Assembly (NCBI GenBank): GCA_947073285.1 | Contig: CAMTJT010000001.1 | Location: 93,195-132,795 of the forward strand | Origin: an uncultured Clostridium sp. | Lineage (GTDB): Bacteria; Bacillota; Clostridia; TANB77; CAG-508 | Length of the DNA: 39,601 bases | Reading direction: 5' to 3' | In this document: positions 18,203 through 28,718 of the stretch, piece after piece | Layout: each line of letters starts with the position of its first letter | Numbering within the stretch: position 1 is the first letter of the stretch | Made by a program: the position numbers and the translations under genes | Notes under the pieces: model-generated | The model's input: the letters and a program-made list of their open reading frames with translations, nothing else | Told to the model about the DNA's origin: nothing | Database searches by the model: none

Positions 18203-18835
18203 TTATTTTTTAAAACTAATTTTGTTTTCTGTTCCATTAAATATTCTTTTTACATTTTCTCTATGATTAAATATAACAAAAATTGCAATAATTACACTAT
18301 AAATAACATAACTAAAATTACTAGCTGGCACAATATAGTTTTGCCCAATAAATATTACAAGCACTGGGAATAATATAGCTGCTGCAATAGAACCTACTGA
18401 AACCATTCTTGTTAATACAATTAAAATAATTGCAAATACTAAACAGATTAATCCTATTTGCCAATTTGTCATTAATAGTACTCCTAATGAAGTAGCAACT
18501 CCTTTCCCACCTTTAAATTTGAAAAATACTGGAAAGGTATGCCCTAAAATAACAAACACACCCGCAAATTGTACTAATAAGCTATTGTCTAAATCTTTTA
18601 TGACTTTTCCTGCAAGTACTGCAATTAAAATTGCTATTACACCTTTTAATATATCACAAATTAATGTAATAATTGCTGCTTTTTTTCCTACTGCTCTTAA
18701 TACATTTGTTGTCCCTGCATTTCCACTCCCTTTTTCTCTTACATCAAATCCTGCCATTTTTTTGCTAATAATTACTGAAAAGCTAATGCTACCTAATAGG
18801 TATGCTACTATTGCAACAATAATATAAGTTGCCAT
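18203..18835 (-). CDS. plsY: Acyl-phosphate:glycerol-3-phosphate acyltransferase
   Basis: A membrane enzyme that acylates G3P with acyl-phosphate, the first step of phosphatidic acid synthesis. 210 aa with five or more membrane segments. The family motifs are GSGNAGTTNVLR (residues ~37-48) and FKGGKGVATSLGVLL (~107-121). Its ribosome site GGAGG lies within the last codons of der, two bases before which der stops, so the genes are tightly coupled. It works with GpsA, encoded next. Confidence 0.95.
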   Translation of the reverse strand: MATYIIVAIVAYLLGSISFSVIISKKMAGFDVREKGSGNAGTTNVLRAVGKKAAIITLICDILKGVIAILIAVLAGKVIKDLDNSLLVQFAGVFVILGHTFPVFFKFKGGKGVATSLGVLLMTNWQIGLICLVFAIILIVLTRMVSVGSIAAAILFPVLVIFIGQNYIVPASNFSYVIYSVIIAIFVIFNHRENVKRIFNGTENKISFKK

Positions 18836-18837
18836 TT

Positions 18838-20157
18838 TTAATCCTCCTTTTCTCTTACAATCATTCTAATTGGTGTACCAGTTAATCCAAATTCTTTCCT
18901 TATTTGATTCATTAAATATCTTTCATAGGAAAAATGGAATAACTCTTTATCATTTACAAATACCACAAATGTTGGTGGCTTTGTTGTAGCTTGGGTCATA
19001 TAAAAAATCTTTAAGCGTTTACCTTTATCTGTAGGTGGTTGCACAATTGTTACTGCTTCACTTAAAACATCATTTAATACTGAGGTAGAAACTCTTAGTG
19101 CATTTTGGCTTGCTACCATATTTATCATTTCATACAGCTTATTAACTCTTTGACCTGTTTTGGCTGAAATAAATATAATTGGTGCATATGATAAATAAGC
19201 TAATTTGTTATATACCTCTTTTTTGTATTGTTCCATTGTGTTATTATCTTTTTCTACTTCATCCCATTTATTTACTGCAATAATAACACCTTTGCCTGCC
19301 TCATGTGCCTCTCCTGCAATTTTGGCATCTTGTGCTGTTACTCCTTCTTTGGCATCTAACATTAATACACATACATCTGCTCTTTCAACTGCAAGTAAGC
19401 TTCTAATGACACTATATTTTTCTAGGTTATCTTCTACTTTACTTTTTCTACGAATACCTGCTGTATCAATAAATACATATTTTCCAAATTCATTTTCAAA
19501 TTCAGAATCTATGGCATCTCTAGTTGTTCCTGCAATATCACTTACAATCACTCTATTTTCACCTAAAATTTTATTAATTAAAGAAGATTTACCTACATTA
19601 GGTTTTCCAATCATTGCTACTTTTATAATGTTTTCATTTTCTTGGCTTTGTGTTAAAGGTGGAAATTTTTCATAAATAGCATCTAATACATCTCCAATGC
19701 CTTTTGCATTTACACTAGATACTGCATATGGCTCTCCTAAACCTAAGTTATAAAACTCGTATAATTCATCTGGTATTTTGCCAAAAGTATCTGATTTATT
19801 ACATACTAATATGATTGGCTTTTTGGCTTTTTTTAGCATAAGAGCAATTTCGTGGTCTGTAGCAGTTACTCCTTGTTTAATGTCTGTTATAAATATAATT
19901 ACATCTGCTAATTCTATTGCCATATTAGCTTGTTGCCTCATTTGAGAAACAATCGTGTCATCACTTTCTGGCTCGATTCCACCTGTATCAATTAGTGTAA
20001 ATTCTCTCCCTCTCCAGTTGCTATCTGCATATACTCTATCTCTGGTTACCCCAGGAGTGTCTTCTACAATAGATATTCTTTTTCCTACAATATAATTAAA
20101 AAATGTAGATTTTCCTACATTTGGTCTTCCTATAATTGCTACTGTTGGTTTTGACAT
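18838..20157 (-). CDS. der: Ribosome assembly GTPase Der (EngA)
   Basis: 439 aa with the two tandem G domains unique to Der. Domain 1 has GRPNVGKSTFFN, DTPGVTRDR and NKSD. Domain 2 has GKPNVGKSSLIN, AGTTRDAID, DTAGIRRKSK and NKWDEVEKD. A C-terminal KH-like domain ends in GTPIRMIVREKED. It acts in maturation of the 50S subunit. It is the first gene of der-plsY-gpsA and diverges from tyrS across a 248-nt AT-rich gap. Confidence 0.97.
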   Translation of the reverse strand: MSKPTVAIIGRPNVGKSTFFNYIVGKRISIVEDTPGVTRDRVYADSNWRGREFTLIDTGGIEPESDDTIVSQMRQQANMAIELADVIIFITDIKQGVTATDHEIALMLKKAKKPIILVCNKSDTFGKIPDELYEFYNLGLGEPYAVSSVNAKGIGDVLDAIYEKFPPLTQSQENENIIKVAMIGKPNVGKSSLINKILGENRVIVSDIAGTTRDAIDSEFENEFGKYVFIDTAGIRRKSKVEDNLEKYSVIRSLLAVERADVCVLMLDAKEGVTAQDAKIAGEAHEAGKGVIIAVNKWDEVEKDNNTMEQYKKEVYNKLAYLSYAPIIFISAKTGQRVNKLYEMINMVASQNALRVSTSVLNDVLSEAVTIVQPPTDKGKRLKIFYMTQATTKPPTFVVFVNDKELFHFSYERYLMNQIRKEFGLTGTPIRMIVREKED

Positions 20158-20405
20158 TTTTTCACCTTCTTGCCTCTCTTTCTTTTCTTCGTATTTATTC
20201 TACTATAATGTTGCAAAAATAGCAACTTAAACCCATGATTTTTTAAAAATAAGAAATTATTTTTTAGTCACTTCAATATAATTTACCTTAATGGAATTTC
20301 TATCTGTTTACCTTTATTCATTAAAAATCCTTTATTTTTCTTGCTTTTCTATAAAAAATAGCGTAAACTATAAATAATTGCAAAATAAGCAAAGGAGGAA
20401 AATAA

Positions 20406-21623
20406 ATGGCAAAAGAAAATGTATATGATATTTTAATGGAAAGAGGTTATATTGAACAAACAACTCATGAAGAATTAAGAGATTTTTTAGGAAATGAAAG
20501 TGTTCCTTTTTATATTGGTTTTGACCCTACAGCTGATAGCCTTCATATTGGGCATTTTATTTCTTTAATGGTTGCATCTCACATGCAAAAAGCAGGTCAT
20601 AAACCTATTTTATTAATTGGTGGTGGAACTGCTACTATTGGTGACCCATCTGGCAAAACAGATATGAGAAAAATGATGACACGTGAAGAAATTAATCATA
20701 ATGTAGAGTGTTTTAAAAAACAAATGTCTAAATTTTTAAATTTTGAAGGAGAAAATGGAGCAATTATTGTAAATAACGCAGATTGGCTTTTAAACTTAAA
20801 CTTTATTGAATTTATGCGTGATATTGGTTCATTATTTTCTGTTAATAAAATGCTTTCCGCAGAATGTTATAAACAAAGAATGGAACGTGGTCTTACCTTT
20901 TTTGAACTTGGCTATATGCTTATGCAATCTTATGACTTTTTAAAATTATATGAAGATTATGGTTGTAAATTAGAATTAGGCGGAAATGATCAATGGTCTA
21001 ATATTTTAGGTGGTGTTGATTTAATTCGTAGAATTGGTCACTCTGATTCTTTTGGTCTAACTTTTAAATTGTTAACTACTAAAGAAGGTAAAAAAATGGG
21101 TAAAACTGAAAAAGGTGCTTTATGGCTAGATCCTACTAAAACCTCTCCTTATGAGTTTTACCAATATTGGAGAAATATTGCTGATGCTGATGTTAAAACT
21201 GTTTTATCTTTAATTACTTTCCTTCCTATGGAAGAGGTAAACAGACTTTCTAGCTTGCAAGATGAAAAAATTAATGAAGCTAAAAAGAAAGCTGCTTTTG
21301 AAATTACTAAATTAATTCATGGTGAAGAAGAAGCTATAAAAGCCGAAGAATCTTCTAATGCTTTATTTGAAGGCTCTGGTAGTTTAGATAATATGCCTAC
21401 TACTAAATTAGATACTTTTAATATTTCTATTTTAGATGCTATGATTATGATTGGATTTGCTCCTTCTAAAGGGCAAGCAAGAACTTTAATTGGGCAAGGT
21501 GGTATTACTTTAAATGATACTAAAATAACTGATATGAATTATCAATTATCTGAAGCAGATTTTACACAAGGTTATGCTATTTTGAAAAAAGGTAAAAAAG
21601 TTTTTCATAAATTAGAGAAATAA
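20406..21623 (+). CDS. tyrS: Tyrosyl-tRNA synthetase
   Basis: 405 aa class I synthetase. The HIGH motif is in [12 protein letters not shown], the KMSKS-equivalent is KKMGKTEKG, and tyrosine/ATP contacts are seen in [14 protein letters not shown]-terminal S4-like RNA-binding domain ([28 protein letters not shown]) completes it. AAAGGAGG lies 7 nt before ATG. I looked for a T-box leader in 20158-20405 and saw neither the TGGN bulge sequence nor a leader terminator. An intrinsic terminator follows at once. Confidence 0.97.
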   Translation: MAKENVYDILMERGYIEQTTHEELRDFLGNESVPFYIGFDPTADSLHIGHFISLMVASHMQKAGHKPILLIGGGTATIGDPSGKTDMRKMMTREEINHNVECFKKQMSKFLNFEGENGAIIVNNADWLLNLNFIEFMRDIGSLFSVNKMLSAECYKQRMERGLTFFELGYMLMQSYDFLKLYEDYGCKLELGGNDQWSNILGGVDLIRRIGHSDSFGLTFKLLTTKEGKKMGKTEKGALWLDPTKTSPYEFYQYWRNIADADVKTVLSLITFLPMEEVNRLSSLQDEKINEAKKKAAFEITKLIHGEEEAIKAEESSNALFEGSGSLDNMPTTKLDTFNISILDAMIMIGFAPSKGQARTLIGQGGITLNDTKITDMNYQLSEADFTQGYAILKKGKKVFHKLEK

Positions 21624-21646
21624 AAAACCAGCATTGCTGGTTTTTT
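21622..21646. terminator. Bidirectional terminator between tyrS and tagD
   Basis: AAAAAACCAGC-ATT-GCTGGTTTTTT is perfectly symmetrical, so it gives a U-tract on both strands and serves both convergent genes. Confidence 0.92.
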
Positions 21647-22082
21647 ATTTCTCACTTTCAGGAATTTGTTCTACCCCATTAATTGGTTCTTGTAATCCTA
21701 AATCTTCTTTAATTTTTGTAGTAGAAATTCCTTCTGTTCTATCTAAATAAACTACTTCACAATAATCTTTTAAATAGTCAAATCTATCACTTCCTGCCCA
21801 GTCACTTCCCATAACAACTGTATCTACTTCATATTTTTTTACATCTAATATTTTTTGCTCCCAAGTTTCTTCTGGAATAACTAAATCTACATATCTAATA
21901 GCTTCTAGCATTTTCTTTCTTGTTTCATAATTATGGTATGCTCTTTTATTTTTTATTTCATTAAATTCATCTGTAGAAAGTGCAACAATTAAATAATCTC
22001 CTAAAGCTTTTGCTCTTTTTAGTAATCTAATATGACCATAATGTAATAAGTCAAATGTTCCATATGTTAAAATTCTTTTCAT
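21645..22082 (-). CDS. tagD: Glycerol-3-phosphate cytidylyltransferase
   Basis: 145 aa. It makes CDP-glycerol, the donor for poly(glycerol phosphate) teichoic acid. The cytidylyltransferase motif is YGTFDLLHYGHIRLLKRAK (HxGH) at the N-terminus, with RTEGISTTKI at the end. It is the last gene of the teichoic acid cluster and feeds the three transferases encoded upstream. Stop TAA lies in the shared terminator. Confidence 0.95.
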   Translation of the reverse strand: MKRILTYGTFDLLHYGHIRLLKRAKALGDYLIVALSTDEFNEIKNKRAYHNYETRKKMLEAIRYVDLVIPEETWEQKILDVKKYEVDTVVMGSDWAGSDRFDYLKDYCEVVYLDRTEGISTTKIKEDLGLQEPINGVEQIPESEK

Positions 22083-22105
22083 AACTACTTTCTCCTTTTC
22101 TTATT

Positions 22106-23353
22106 TTATTGTATGATGACTTCTACTACTCTTTTAGCAGCATTTCCATCTTCTAAATAATTGTATTTTTGATAAAATTCTTGATATTTCTTATCATATA
22201 CAAAATCTTTGACATTTTCAACCTTTTTTAGCAATTCTGTTTGTGTTTTTGCAATTTCTCCTGGCAATTCTGAAATATCTATATAAAATCCTCTTAATTC
22301 ATCTTTGTATAAATCAAAATCATACATATAAAAGATAATTGGTCTTTTTAAATTAGCATAATCAAAAAATACACTAGAATAATCTGTAATTAATAAATCT
22401 GATATGATATATAGTTCATTAATATCATCATAATTTGAAACATCATATAAAAAGTCTTTATAATTTTCAAATTGAAAAGAATTGGCTACTAAATAATGTG
22501 CCCTAAATAAAATAACATATTCTTTTTCTAAATTTTGTTTTAATAAATCAAAATCTACTACAGTCTGATAGGTATATCCAACCCCTGATTTATGTTGGTC
22601 ATCTCTAAAAGTTGGTGCATACAAAATTACTTTTTTATCTTCTGGTAAGTTTAATTTACGTTTTACTCTTTTCACATCTTCTTGTGTATAATTAGATAAA
22701 AAGTCATTTCTTGGATATCCTTTTTCTACTACTTTATTAGTTTGATTTGTATTTTTTAAATTCCATGCAGATATAAATTTTTCTGTTGCAAAATGAGATG
22801 GAGATAATATGTATTTAAATTTTTTAGCATCTATTTTATATCTATCATATATTTCTTTTTGTGAATTCATTGCATTATGCGTATTTTTTAAATCATACCC
22901 TAATTTTTTAAGTGGAGTTCCATGCCAACATTGTACATAAACCTGATTTTTTTTAGGATAAATATGGTCTGCTACTCTATAATTAAAAATCCAGTATTTA
23001 GCTATTGCTAAATGTTTTTCATATTCTTTTCCACCATACTTAATTACTTTGGTATTTTTGTTTTTAGCTAATTGGTGATGTTCTTCTGGTTTCTTAAAAG
23101 CCCAAATAAATTGATAATTTTGATATTTGGGGTCTTTTAACATATATTCATAAATTGCTTTTGGACTACAGGCATAAGATTTCCCTTTGAATGCAAAAAA
23201 TAGTATAGTATGATTATCTACCTTTTTGCCAAAACCTCTTATCTTAAAACGAATATATTTTAAAAAATATGAAACTTTTCTACCACAGATTCTAAAAACT
23301 GTATTTTTTTTTGCTAAATCAATTATTTTTACTTTTAATTTATTAGTAGCCAT
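22106..23353 (-). CDS. CDP-glycerol glycerophosphotransferase (TagB/TagF family)
   Basis: 415 aa, peripheral membrane enzyme transferring glycerol phosphate from CDP-glycerol to a prenol-linked acceptor. Family marks: YVQCWHGTPLKKLGYD, PRNDFL, ILYAPTFRDD and SDLLITDYSSVFFDYANLKRP. A basic N-terminal stretch may bind the membrane. It lies just upstream of tagD. Primer (TagB) and polymerase (TagF) roles cannot be separated from sequence alone, since the window has three such proteins. Confidence 0.88.
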   Translation of the reverse strand: MATNKLKVKIIDLAKKNTVFRICGRKVSYFLKYIRFKIRGFGKKVDNHTILFFAFKGKSYACSPKAIYEYMLKDPKYQNYQFIWAFKKPEEHHQLAKNKNTKVIKYGGKEYEKHLAIAKYWIFNYRVADHIYPKKNQVYVQCWHGTPLKKLGYDLKNTHNAMNSQKEIYDRYKIDAKKFKYILSPSHFATEKFISAWNLKNTNQTNKVVEKGYPRNDFLSNYTQEDVKRVKRKLNLPEDKKVILYAPTFRDDQHKSGVGYTYQTVVDFDLLKQNLEKEYVILFRAHYLVANSFQFENYKDFLYDVSNYDDINELYIISDLLITDYSSVFFDYANLKRPIIFYMYDFDLYKDELRGFYIDISELPGEIAKTQTELLKKVENVKDFVYDKKYQEFYQKYNYLEDGNAAKRVVEVIIQ

Positions 23354-23383
23354 TTGACTTCTCCCTTCTCCTTACTTCTTTGC

Positions 23384-24526
23384 TTAATTTGAGCAAGTAG
23401 GATTGTTTTCTATATGTTGCAATAAGTAGTCTGCAATTCTTTTCGTATTTTGTGTATCTATTGTTTCTATATATTTTTTTTGAAAAGTTTCTAATTCTTT
23501 TAAATTGTATGTATTATTTTCTATTTTCTGTGCTATTTCTTCTATTGTATGATATGTAGCATCTGGCATTTCTTCTTTTAAGTTAATGTTTAATCCCCTA
23601 TTTTGCTTATATTCTTCTATGTCATATAAATAGAAAAATATCTTTTTATTAAGAACTGCAGCTTCAAATGCAACTGCTGAATAGTCTGTTATAACATAGT
23701 CTGCTACTTTTAATAATTCCATTGTCGTATACTTATCATCAATTAAATAACTTGCTTCTACTTTTGTATTATCTAGAGGATGTAATCTAACAATAAGCTG
23801 GTAACTACTATTTTTCTCAAATGCTTTTACCATTTTTTCTATTGGAATGATTTTTCCTTTTCTAAAAGTTGGTACATACAAAATAATCTTTTTTTGCGTT
23901 ATTTCTGGATATTGCTTTTTTAGTTCGTCTACCTTTTGGTTAATTTGATTATCTTTTCCTAATAAATAGTCGATTCGTGGCATTCCTAATGTTAATATTT
24001 TATTTTCTGCTATATTAAATGCTTGTGCATAAAACTTTTTAGTAGCATTACTTGTACAAATGACATTTGTATAATTTTTATGCATTTGCATAATTTTAGC
24101 TGTACTACTACGACTTCCTTCTTTTTTATCTGTTATTTGCATACCAAATTTTTTAATTGCCCCCATAGCATGCCATATTTGAACTATAACTAAACCTTTT
24201 TTATGATGTAATACACATATTGGAATAAAATATCCATCTACAATACAAATTTTAGAAGTTGCAATATGGTACATACATTTGATAAGAAAAAAACAATACC
24301 CTATTCTTGCTAATAATTTTTTTGGAATTTTCTTACATAAAGTTTTTACTTTTATATTGGAGTTTTGTTTTTCTAATTCTTTTTTTAATAGTTCAAAGTC
24401 TAAACTACTACAATTTGCTTGTCTACTAAGCATTATTACTTTGTTTTTTTGCATAGGAAATAATTTTATACAAAAATATATAAAATTCATAACTATTTTT
24501 AAAATATACAAAATACATTTTTGCAT
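23384..24526 (-). CDS. CDP-glycerol/ribitol glycerophosphotransferase-like protein
   Basis: 380 aa. An N-terminal hydrophobic segment (CILYILKIVMNFIYFCIKLF) is followed by the glycerophosphotransferase fold: VIVQIWHAMGAIKKFG, GMPRIDYLL, ILYVPTFRKG, ADYVITDYSAVAFEAAVLNKK. WHAMG in place of WHGTP is seen in the more divergent TagB-like members. AGGAAA precedes the ATG. It is likely a second-step or primer transferase of the same polymer. Confidence 0.82.
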   Translation of the reverse strand: MQKCILYILKIVMNFIYFCIKLFPMQKNKVIMLSRQANCSSLDFELLKKELEKQNSNIKVKTLCKKIPKKLLARIGYCFFLIKCMYHIATSKICIVDGYFIPICVLHHKKGLVIVQIWHAMGAIKKFGMQITDKKEGSRSSTAKIMQMHKNYTNVICTSNATKKFYAQAFNIAENKILTLGMPRIDYLLGKDNQINQKVDELKKQYPEITQKKIILYVPTFRKGKIIPIEKMVKAFEKNSSYQLIVRLHPLDNTKVEASYLIDDKYTTMELLKVADYVITDYSAVAFEAAVLNKKIFFYLYDIEEYKQNRGLNINLKEEMPDATYHTIEEIAQKIENNTYNLKELETFQKKYIETIDTQNTKRIADYLLQHIENNPTCSN

Positions 24527-24639
24527 TTATTTTTTCCTACTCTTTGTATCCTATATTTAGGTTTTTAAAAGGTTAGCACCTATAAACCTTTATAGATAAT
24601 TTTGTTGATTACTGATATTATTTTCTACTTAATCTAGTA

Positions 24640-25368
24640 TTACTGTATTGTATTATTATAAATTTCTATTGCCTCATCAATATCACCATCAAACACTAAT
24701 TTCCCCATTTTTAAAACCATTCCTCTTTTGCAAAAGTCTTTGGCTGTTTTAGTAGCATGAGTAACATATAAAAGTGTAATATTGTCTTTTGAAATTAACT
24801 CATTTATTTTTTTAGTACATTTTCTTCTAAATTCCTCATCTCCTACACTTAATGCCTCATCTACTATTAAAATTTCTGGTCTTATATTTACGTTAATTGA
24901 AAACCCTAATCTTGATTTCATACCACTTGAATAGGTTCTTACTGGTTGATCTATATATTCTTCTAATTGAGCAAAATCAATAATGGTATTTTCTAATTCT
25001 GCTATTTCTGTTGTGTCTAGCCCTAATATTTGACCTTTTAAATAAATATTTTCTCTTCCTGTAAATTCAGGGTCAAATCCTGAAGTTAGTTCTAAAAGAG
25101 CACTTACTCTACCATTTACATGAATCTGCCCCTCTGTTGGAAATGCTACTTCTGTAATCATTTTTAATATTGTAGATTTTCCTGCACCATTTTTTCCAAA
25201 TATAGCAATAGAGTCTCCCCTTTTTACTTCAAAAGAAACATGGTCAACTGCCCTCTTCTCTTTATATGGTGTATTTTTAAGGAAGATACCTTTAAATCTT
25301 TGCTTATCATTTTTATATAGTTTATATATTTTGCTAACGTCCTTGAATTCTATTACTGTTTCGCTCAT
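24640..25368 (-). CDS. tagH: Teichoic acid ABC exporter, ATPase subunit
   Basis: It powers export of the lipid-linked polymer with TagG. Walker A is GKNGAGKST, the signature is YSSGMKSRLGFS, Walker B is ILIVDEALSVGDEEFRRKC, and the switch His is in YVTHATKTAKDF. An ATG at 25383 overlaps the tagG stop, but GAGGAG lies just before ATG 25368 (MSETVIEFKDVSKIY), which I take as the start; 242 aa. It lacks the long C-terminal extension of Bacillus TagH. Confidence 0.92.
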   Translation of the reverse strand: MSETVIEFKDVSKIYKLYKNDKQRFKGIFLKNTPYKEKRAVDHVSFEVKRGDSIAIFGKNGAGKSTILKMITEVAFPTEGQIHVNGRVSALLELTSGFDPEFTGRENIYLKGQILGLDTTEIAELENTIIDFAQLEEYIDQPVRTYSSGMKSRLGFSINVNIRPEILIVDEALSVGDEEFRRKCTKKINELISKDNITLLYVTHATKTAKDFCKRGMVLKMGKLVFDGDIDEAIEIYNNTIQ

Positions 25369-25382
25369 TTTATCTCCTCTCA

Positions 25383-26189
25383 TTACAACACATCTGGTAT
25401 ATCTTTTCTTAATTTTTTGTAAATTCTAATTGCGAAAAATAACATAATAGCTAAAAATATAACAAAGTAGAGTAATCTTTTTGGTTGTTCCCAAAACCAT
25501 ACTTTATTAATAAAGCAATTTCTAAAACCATTTACTAAATACGTAACTGGATTTAAGTTTAAAAATATTTTTAAAGCATGTCCTTTTGCTGTATCTGGAT
25601 TCCAAATAATACCTGATAACCAAAATACTGCTGTTAAAAATGCTTTTACTAAATTGCCGTAATCTTTACTAATAACGGCAAGCGGTGCTGATAGTAAACT
25701 CCAGATATTACAAAATAGAAAAGCAAGTAATAGATAAAATGGCAATTGTAAAATGTAAATGTCTGGTGTAAAACCAAATAACCTAAAGATGATAATCATA
25801 ATATAAATTAACATTAAATTTACCATAAATTTAGAAATATTAACAAAGGTTGGAATTGTAGATACTGGGAATTTCATTTTAGTAACTAGATAACTATATC
25901 GTCTAATACAATCTGTTCCTCCTGTTATCATTTCACTAATATAAAACCATGGTATTACTCCAGCAATTAGCCATAGAAAGTATGGGTAGCCATTTACATC
26001 ACTACTCATTCTTAAACCTACTGCAAAAGCAAACCAATATACAAATATGGTTACTGCTGGCTTTATAATAGCCCATGTCCACCCTAATGCTGCTCCTCTA
26101 TATGTTTTAGCTAAATCTGCTTTTGCAAGCTTTCCTATTTGATTTTTATACATCATATGTTCTTTTATGATTTGTACTAAAGTTTTCAT
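25383..26189 (-). CDS. tagG: Teichoic acid ABC exporter, permease subunit
   Basis: 268 aa ABC-2-type permease with about six membrane segments. Family stretches: YRGAALGWTWAIIKPAVTIFVYWFAFAVG near the N-terminus and LNPVTYLVNGFRN before the last segments. It is immediately upstream of tagH (stop and an in-frame ATG overlap), the standard pair for flipping completed wall teichoic acid. Confidence 0.93.
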   Translation of the reverse strand: MKTLVQIIKEHMMYKNQIGKLAKADLAKTYRGAALGWTWAIIKPAVTIFVYWFAFAVGLRMSSDVNGYPYFLWLIAGVIPWFYISEMITGGTDCIRRYSYLVTKMKFPVSTIPTFVNISKFMVNLMLIYIMIIIFRLFGFTPDIYILQLPFYLLLAFLFCNIWSLLSAPLAVISKDYGNLVKAFLTAVFWLSGIIWNPDTAKGHALKIFLNLNPVTYLVNGFRNCFINKVWFWEQPKRLLYFVIFLAIMLFFAIRIYKKLRKDIPDVL

Positions 26190-26230
26190 TTTTTTGTTTC
26201 CTTTTTCTATCTTTAAAATATTTATACATT

Positions 26231-28651
26231 CTATTTAGCATCTTTTTTTAACAAGTTATAAAATTCTTCTATTGCTTTTTGGTTATATTGTTCATAATCT
26301 ACTTCCATAACAGGCACTTGGTTATTTAGCAACTTCTTCATTCCTTGATATAAGCCTTCTTGATTGTTCTCTACTAATGTTCCGCCATTTTCTTTCATGA
26401 AACTTCTTGGTCCTACTACATTAGTAGATATAACTGGCTTTCCTAAAATATTGGCTTCTGCTATTACTAATCCAAATCCTTCATAGAAAGAAGATAGTAC
26501 AAAGTAATCACTCTTATTTAAAATAGTATATGGATTACTAATAGATTTAATAATAATAATATTTTTTCCACAAGGTACTTGTTTTACTAGTTCTAATACC
26601 TTTTCATATTCTTTACCTAAACCACCTATTATAATTAAATATATATTCTTATTTTCTTGATATAATTGATTAAATGCTTGTATTAGTCTTGTATGACCTT
26701 TTTCAGGTGAAAATCTACCTATAGTAATAAATATTTTATCACTACCATCTAATATTTGTTTTAGTTCTTCTAGACTAATATTACATTCTGTTGTTTCATC
26801 AAATATAATTTCTGATGTTTCAGCTTTTTTAACTACATTTTCATAATTGATGATATTATTAGATACATAAATATTATCTTTCTTTTTACTAATTTGGCTA
26901 GTGGCTTCCATTAAATCTTTATTTACAATTGCCACTTTGTCATAGGCTTGATAAGCATATTTTAAAGTTTTTCTATGCTGTATTTTTCTAGTCTTTATTT
27001 CCATTAGCATGTCACTGTGTACATAGATAATATTATTACAATCAAACACACTATAAAATAAGATTTTTTTATATTCATATCCGCAAAATTGAATAACACT
27101 ATCAAAGTGAATATCTCCATATAGCCTTTTTATTTCATAAGAGTATACTTTTTTTATAGTTCTTTTAAATATGAATAATGGTATAAGATTTTTCTTATAT
27201 AGTTTAAAAAGTATTTTTTGCATAATTGTCATGTTAGTTTTTCCAACCGTAGAAATGTATTTTACATTTTCTGGGAAAGTAAATAATTGTTCTTTATTAT
27301 TTTTTATTTTATTACTAGAAAATGTTAAATAATAATTTTTCTCATTTGTATCTATGTTAGATAATAAATTTCTAATAGAAGAGGTAATTCCATTCTTAGC
27401 TAAGTTTCCTACATATATCAAGATATTTTCTTTATAATTATTTGAAATTTCATCTATTTTTAGGTCATTTTCTTTTTGTAAAATTATCTTTTCACACAAT
27501 TTTTTAGTAACTTCTTTATTATCATATTGACAATACTTTTTAACAAATTCTTCGTCTTTATAATCTTTTGGGCTATTTATTGCCTTTACTAATGCTTCTA
27601 CTGTAGTAACTTTTGTAAAAGGTAATTCCTCAAAACCAAAATATAAACCTCTTGTGCTTAGATATTCTTCTTCATCATAACAAAATAAAATTATTTTTTT
27701 TCTAGTAATTGCAAAATCAAAAAATACACTTGAATAATCTGTAATAAGGCAATCTGCAATATTTAAAAATTGATATGTTTCGTAATTTTCTGGAAATTGT
27801 TTTACCTTTGTAAACACTTCAAAGTTAATATTTTCTCTTTCTAATGGATGAAAATTAACATATAATATTTGATTTGGTTTTAGTCTTTTTTCTATTTCTA
27901 ACAAGTGATACATATAATAAGCATTATTCTTAATAGCTTCATTTGCTTTTTTCTCTCTATAAGTTGGCATATAAACTAAAACTTCTTTATCTTCTATTTC
28001 TAATTCTTTTTTGATTTGCATTTTTGAGTCTTCATCAAAAAAGGCAGTATTTCTAGGATAACCAGTTAAGATCGTTTTCGCTTTGCAAATATTTTCTAAC
28101 ATATAATCTTCTATCATGTGTTTCATCATATACTCATTAGGATATAGTAAATAGTCTGCTACTAAAAAATTCTTTTGGACATTTCCTATAGAATGATAAT
28201 CGTTTTTTATTTTCTTTCCTAAATATTTTAATGGGGTTCCATGCCAAGTATTAAATAGTACTTGTCCTTCTTTTTTTATAAAAAATGGTAAAAAGGAAGT
28301 ATCTGTAATTAAATATTTAGAACTTGCTAGCAATTGATAGTATTTTTTACTTAAATGCTCTATTACATTAACATTATAAAGCTGATGGTATTTCAATATT
28401 TGTTTTCCTGCTTCTACTGCATTTGGTTTTAATACTACATTTAATTGATAATTTTCATATATCTTATTGGTAGCTAATTCTTTCAAAATATAAAATACAT
28501 TTCCATTAATGTTTCTTCCTTGTTGAGGTTCCAATAAAATACTATTTTCTATTATTTTACATTTTTTAACATATTTAAAGTACGATATTCTATGAAAATA
28601 ACTTGGTTTTTTATTTGTTAGTTTCTTTAAGATTGTACTTAACTTTTTCAT
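26231..28651 (-). CDS. Bifunctional protein: CDP-glycerol glycerophosphotransferase fused to a GT4 glycosyltransferase
   Basis: 806 aa. Residues ~1-390 are a TagF-like transferase: LFNTWHGTPLKYLGKKI, LTGYPRNTAFF, VLVYMPTYREKK, ADCLITDYSSVFFDFAITRKK. From ~400 the chain changes to a GT-B group 1 transferase: ILIYVGNLAKNGITSSIRNLL at the acceptor side, IFITIGRFSPEKGHTRLIQAF, and the nucleotide-sugar motif SSFYEGFGLVIAEANILGKP. Inferred role: polymerising glycerol phosphate while decorating or alternating it with a sugar. GGGAG lies 7 nt before ATG. No internal start is needed and the frame is continuous, so the fusion is real in the sequence. Confidence 0.88.
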   Translation of the reverse strand: MKKLSTILKKLTNKKPSYFHRISYFKYVKKCKIIENSILLEPQQGRNINGNVFYILKELATNKIYENYQLNVVLKPNAVEAGKQILKYHQLYNVNVIEHLSKKYYQLLASSKYLITDTSFLPFFIKKEGQVLFNTWHGTPLKYLGKKIKNDYHSIGNVQKNFLVADYLLYPNEYMMKHMIEDYMLENICKAKTILTGYPRNTAFFDEDSKMQIKKELEIEDKEVLVYMPTYREKKANEAIKNNAYYMYHLLEIEKRLKPNQILYVNFHPLERENINFEVFTKVKQFPENYETYQFLNIADCLITDYSSVFFDFAITRKKIILFCYDEEEYLSTRGLYFGFEELPFTKVTTVEALVKAINSPKDYKDEEFVKKYCQYDNKEVTKKLCEKIILQKENDLKIDEISNNYKENILIYVGNLAKNGITSSIRNLLSNIDTNEKNYYLTFSSNKIKNNKEQLFTFPENVKYISTVGKTNMTIMQKILFKLYKKNLIPLFIFKRTIKKVYSYEIKRLYGDIHFDSVIQFCGYEYKKILFYSVFDCNNIIYVHSDMLMEIKTRKIQHRKTLKYAYQAYDKVAIVNKDLMEATSQISKKKDNIYVSNNIINYENVVKKAETSEIIFDETTECNISLEELKQILDGSDKIFITIGRFSPEKGHTRLIQAFNQLYQENKNIYLIIIGGLGKEYEKVLELVKQVPCGKNIIIIKSISNPYTILNKSDYFVLSSFYEGFGLVIAEANILGKPVISTNVVGPRSFMKENGGTLVENNQEGLYQGMKKLLNNQVPVMEVDYEQYNQKAIEEFYNLLKKDAK

Positions 28652-28718
28652 GTCCTGCTCCCTTCAATTTTACTGTGACTTTATAGAAAATTCTACTTTC
28701 TTTTGTTTACTATAGCTT

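Noticed and set aside
20158..20405. T-box riboswitch before tyrS
   Set aside because: No T-box TGGN sequence, no specifier-loop architecture and no leader terminator; only AT-rich sequence.
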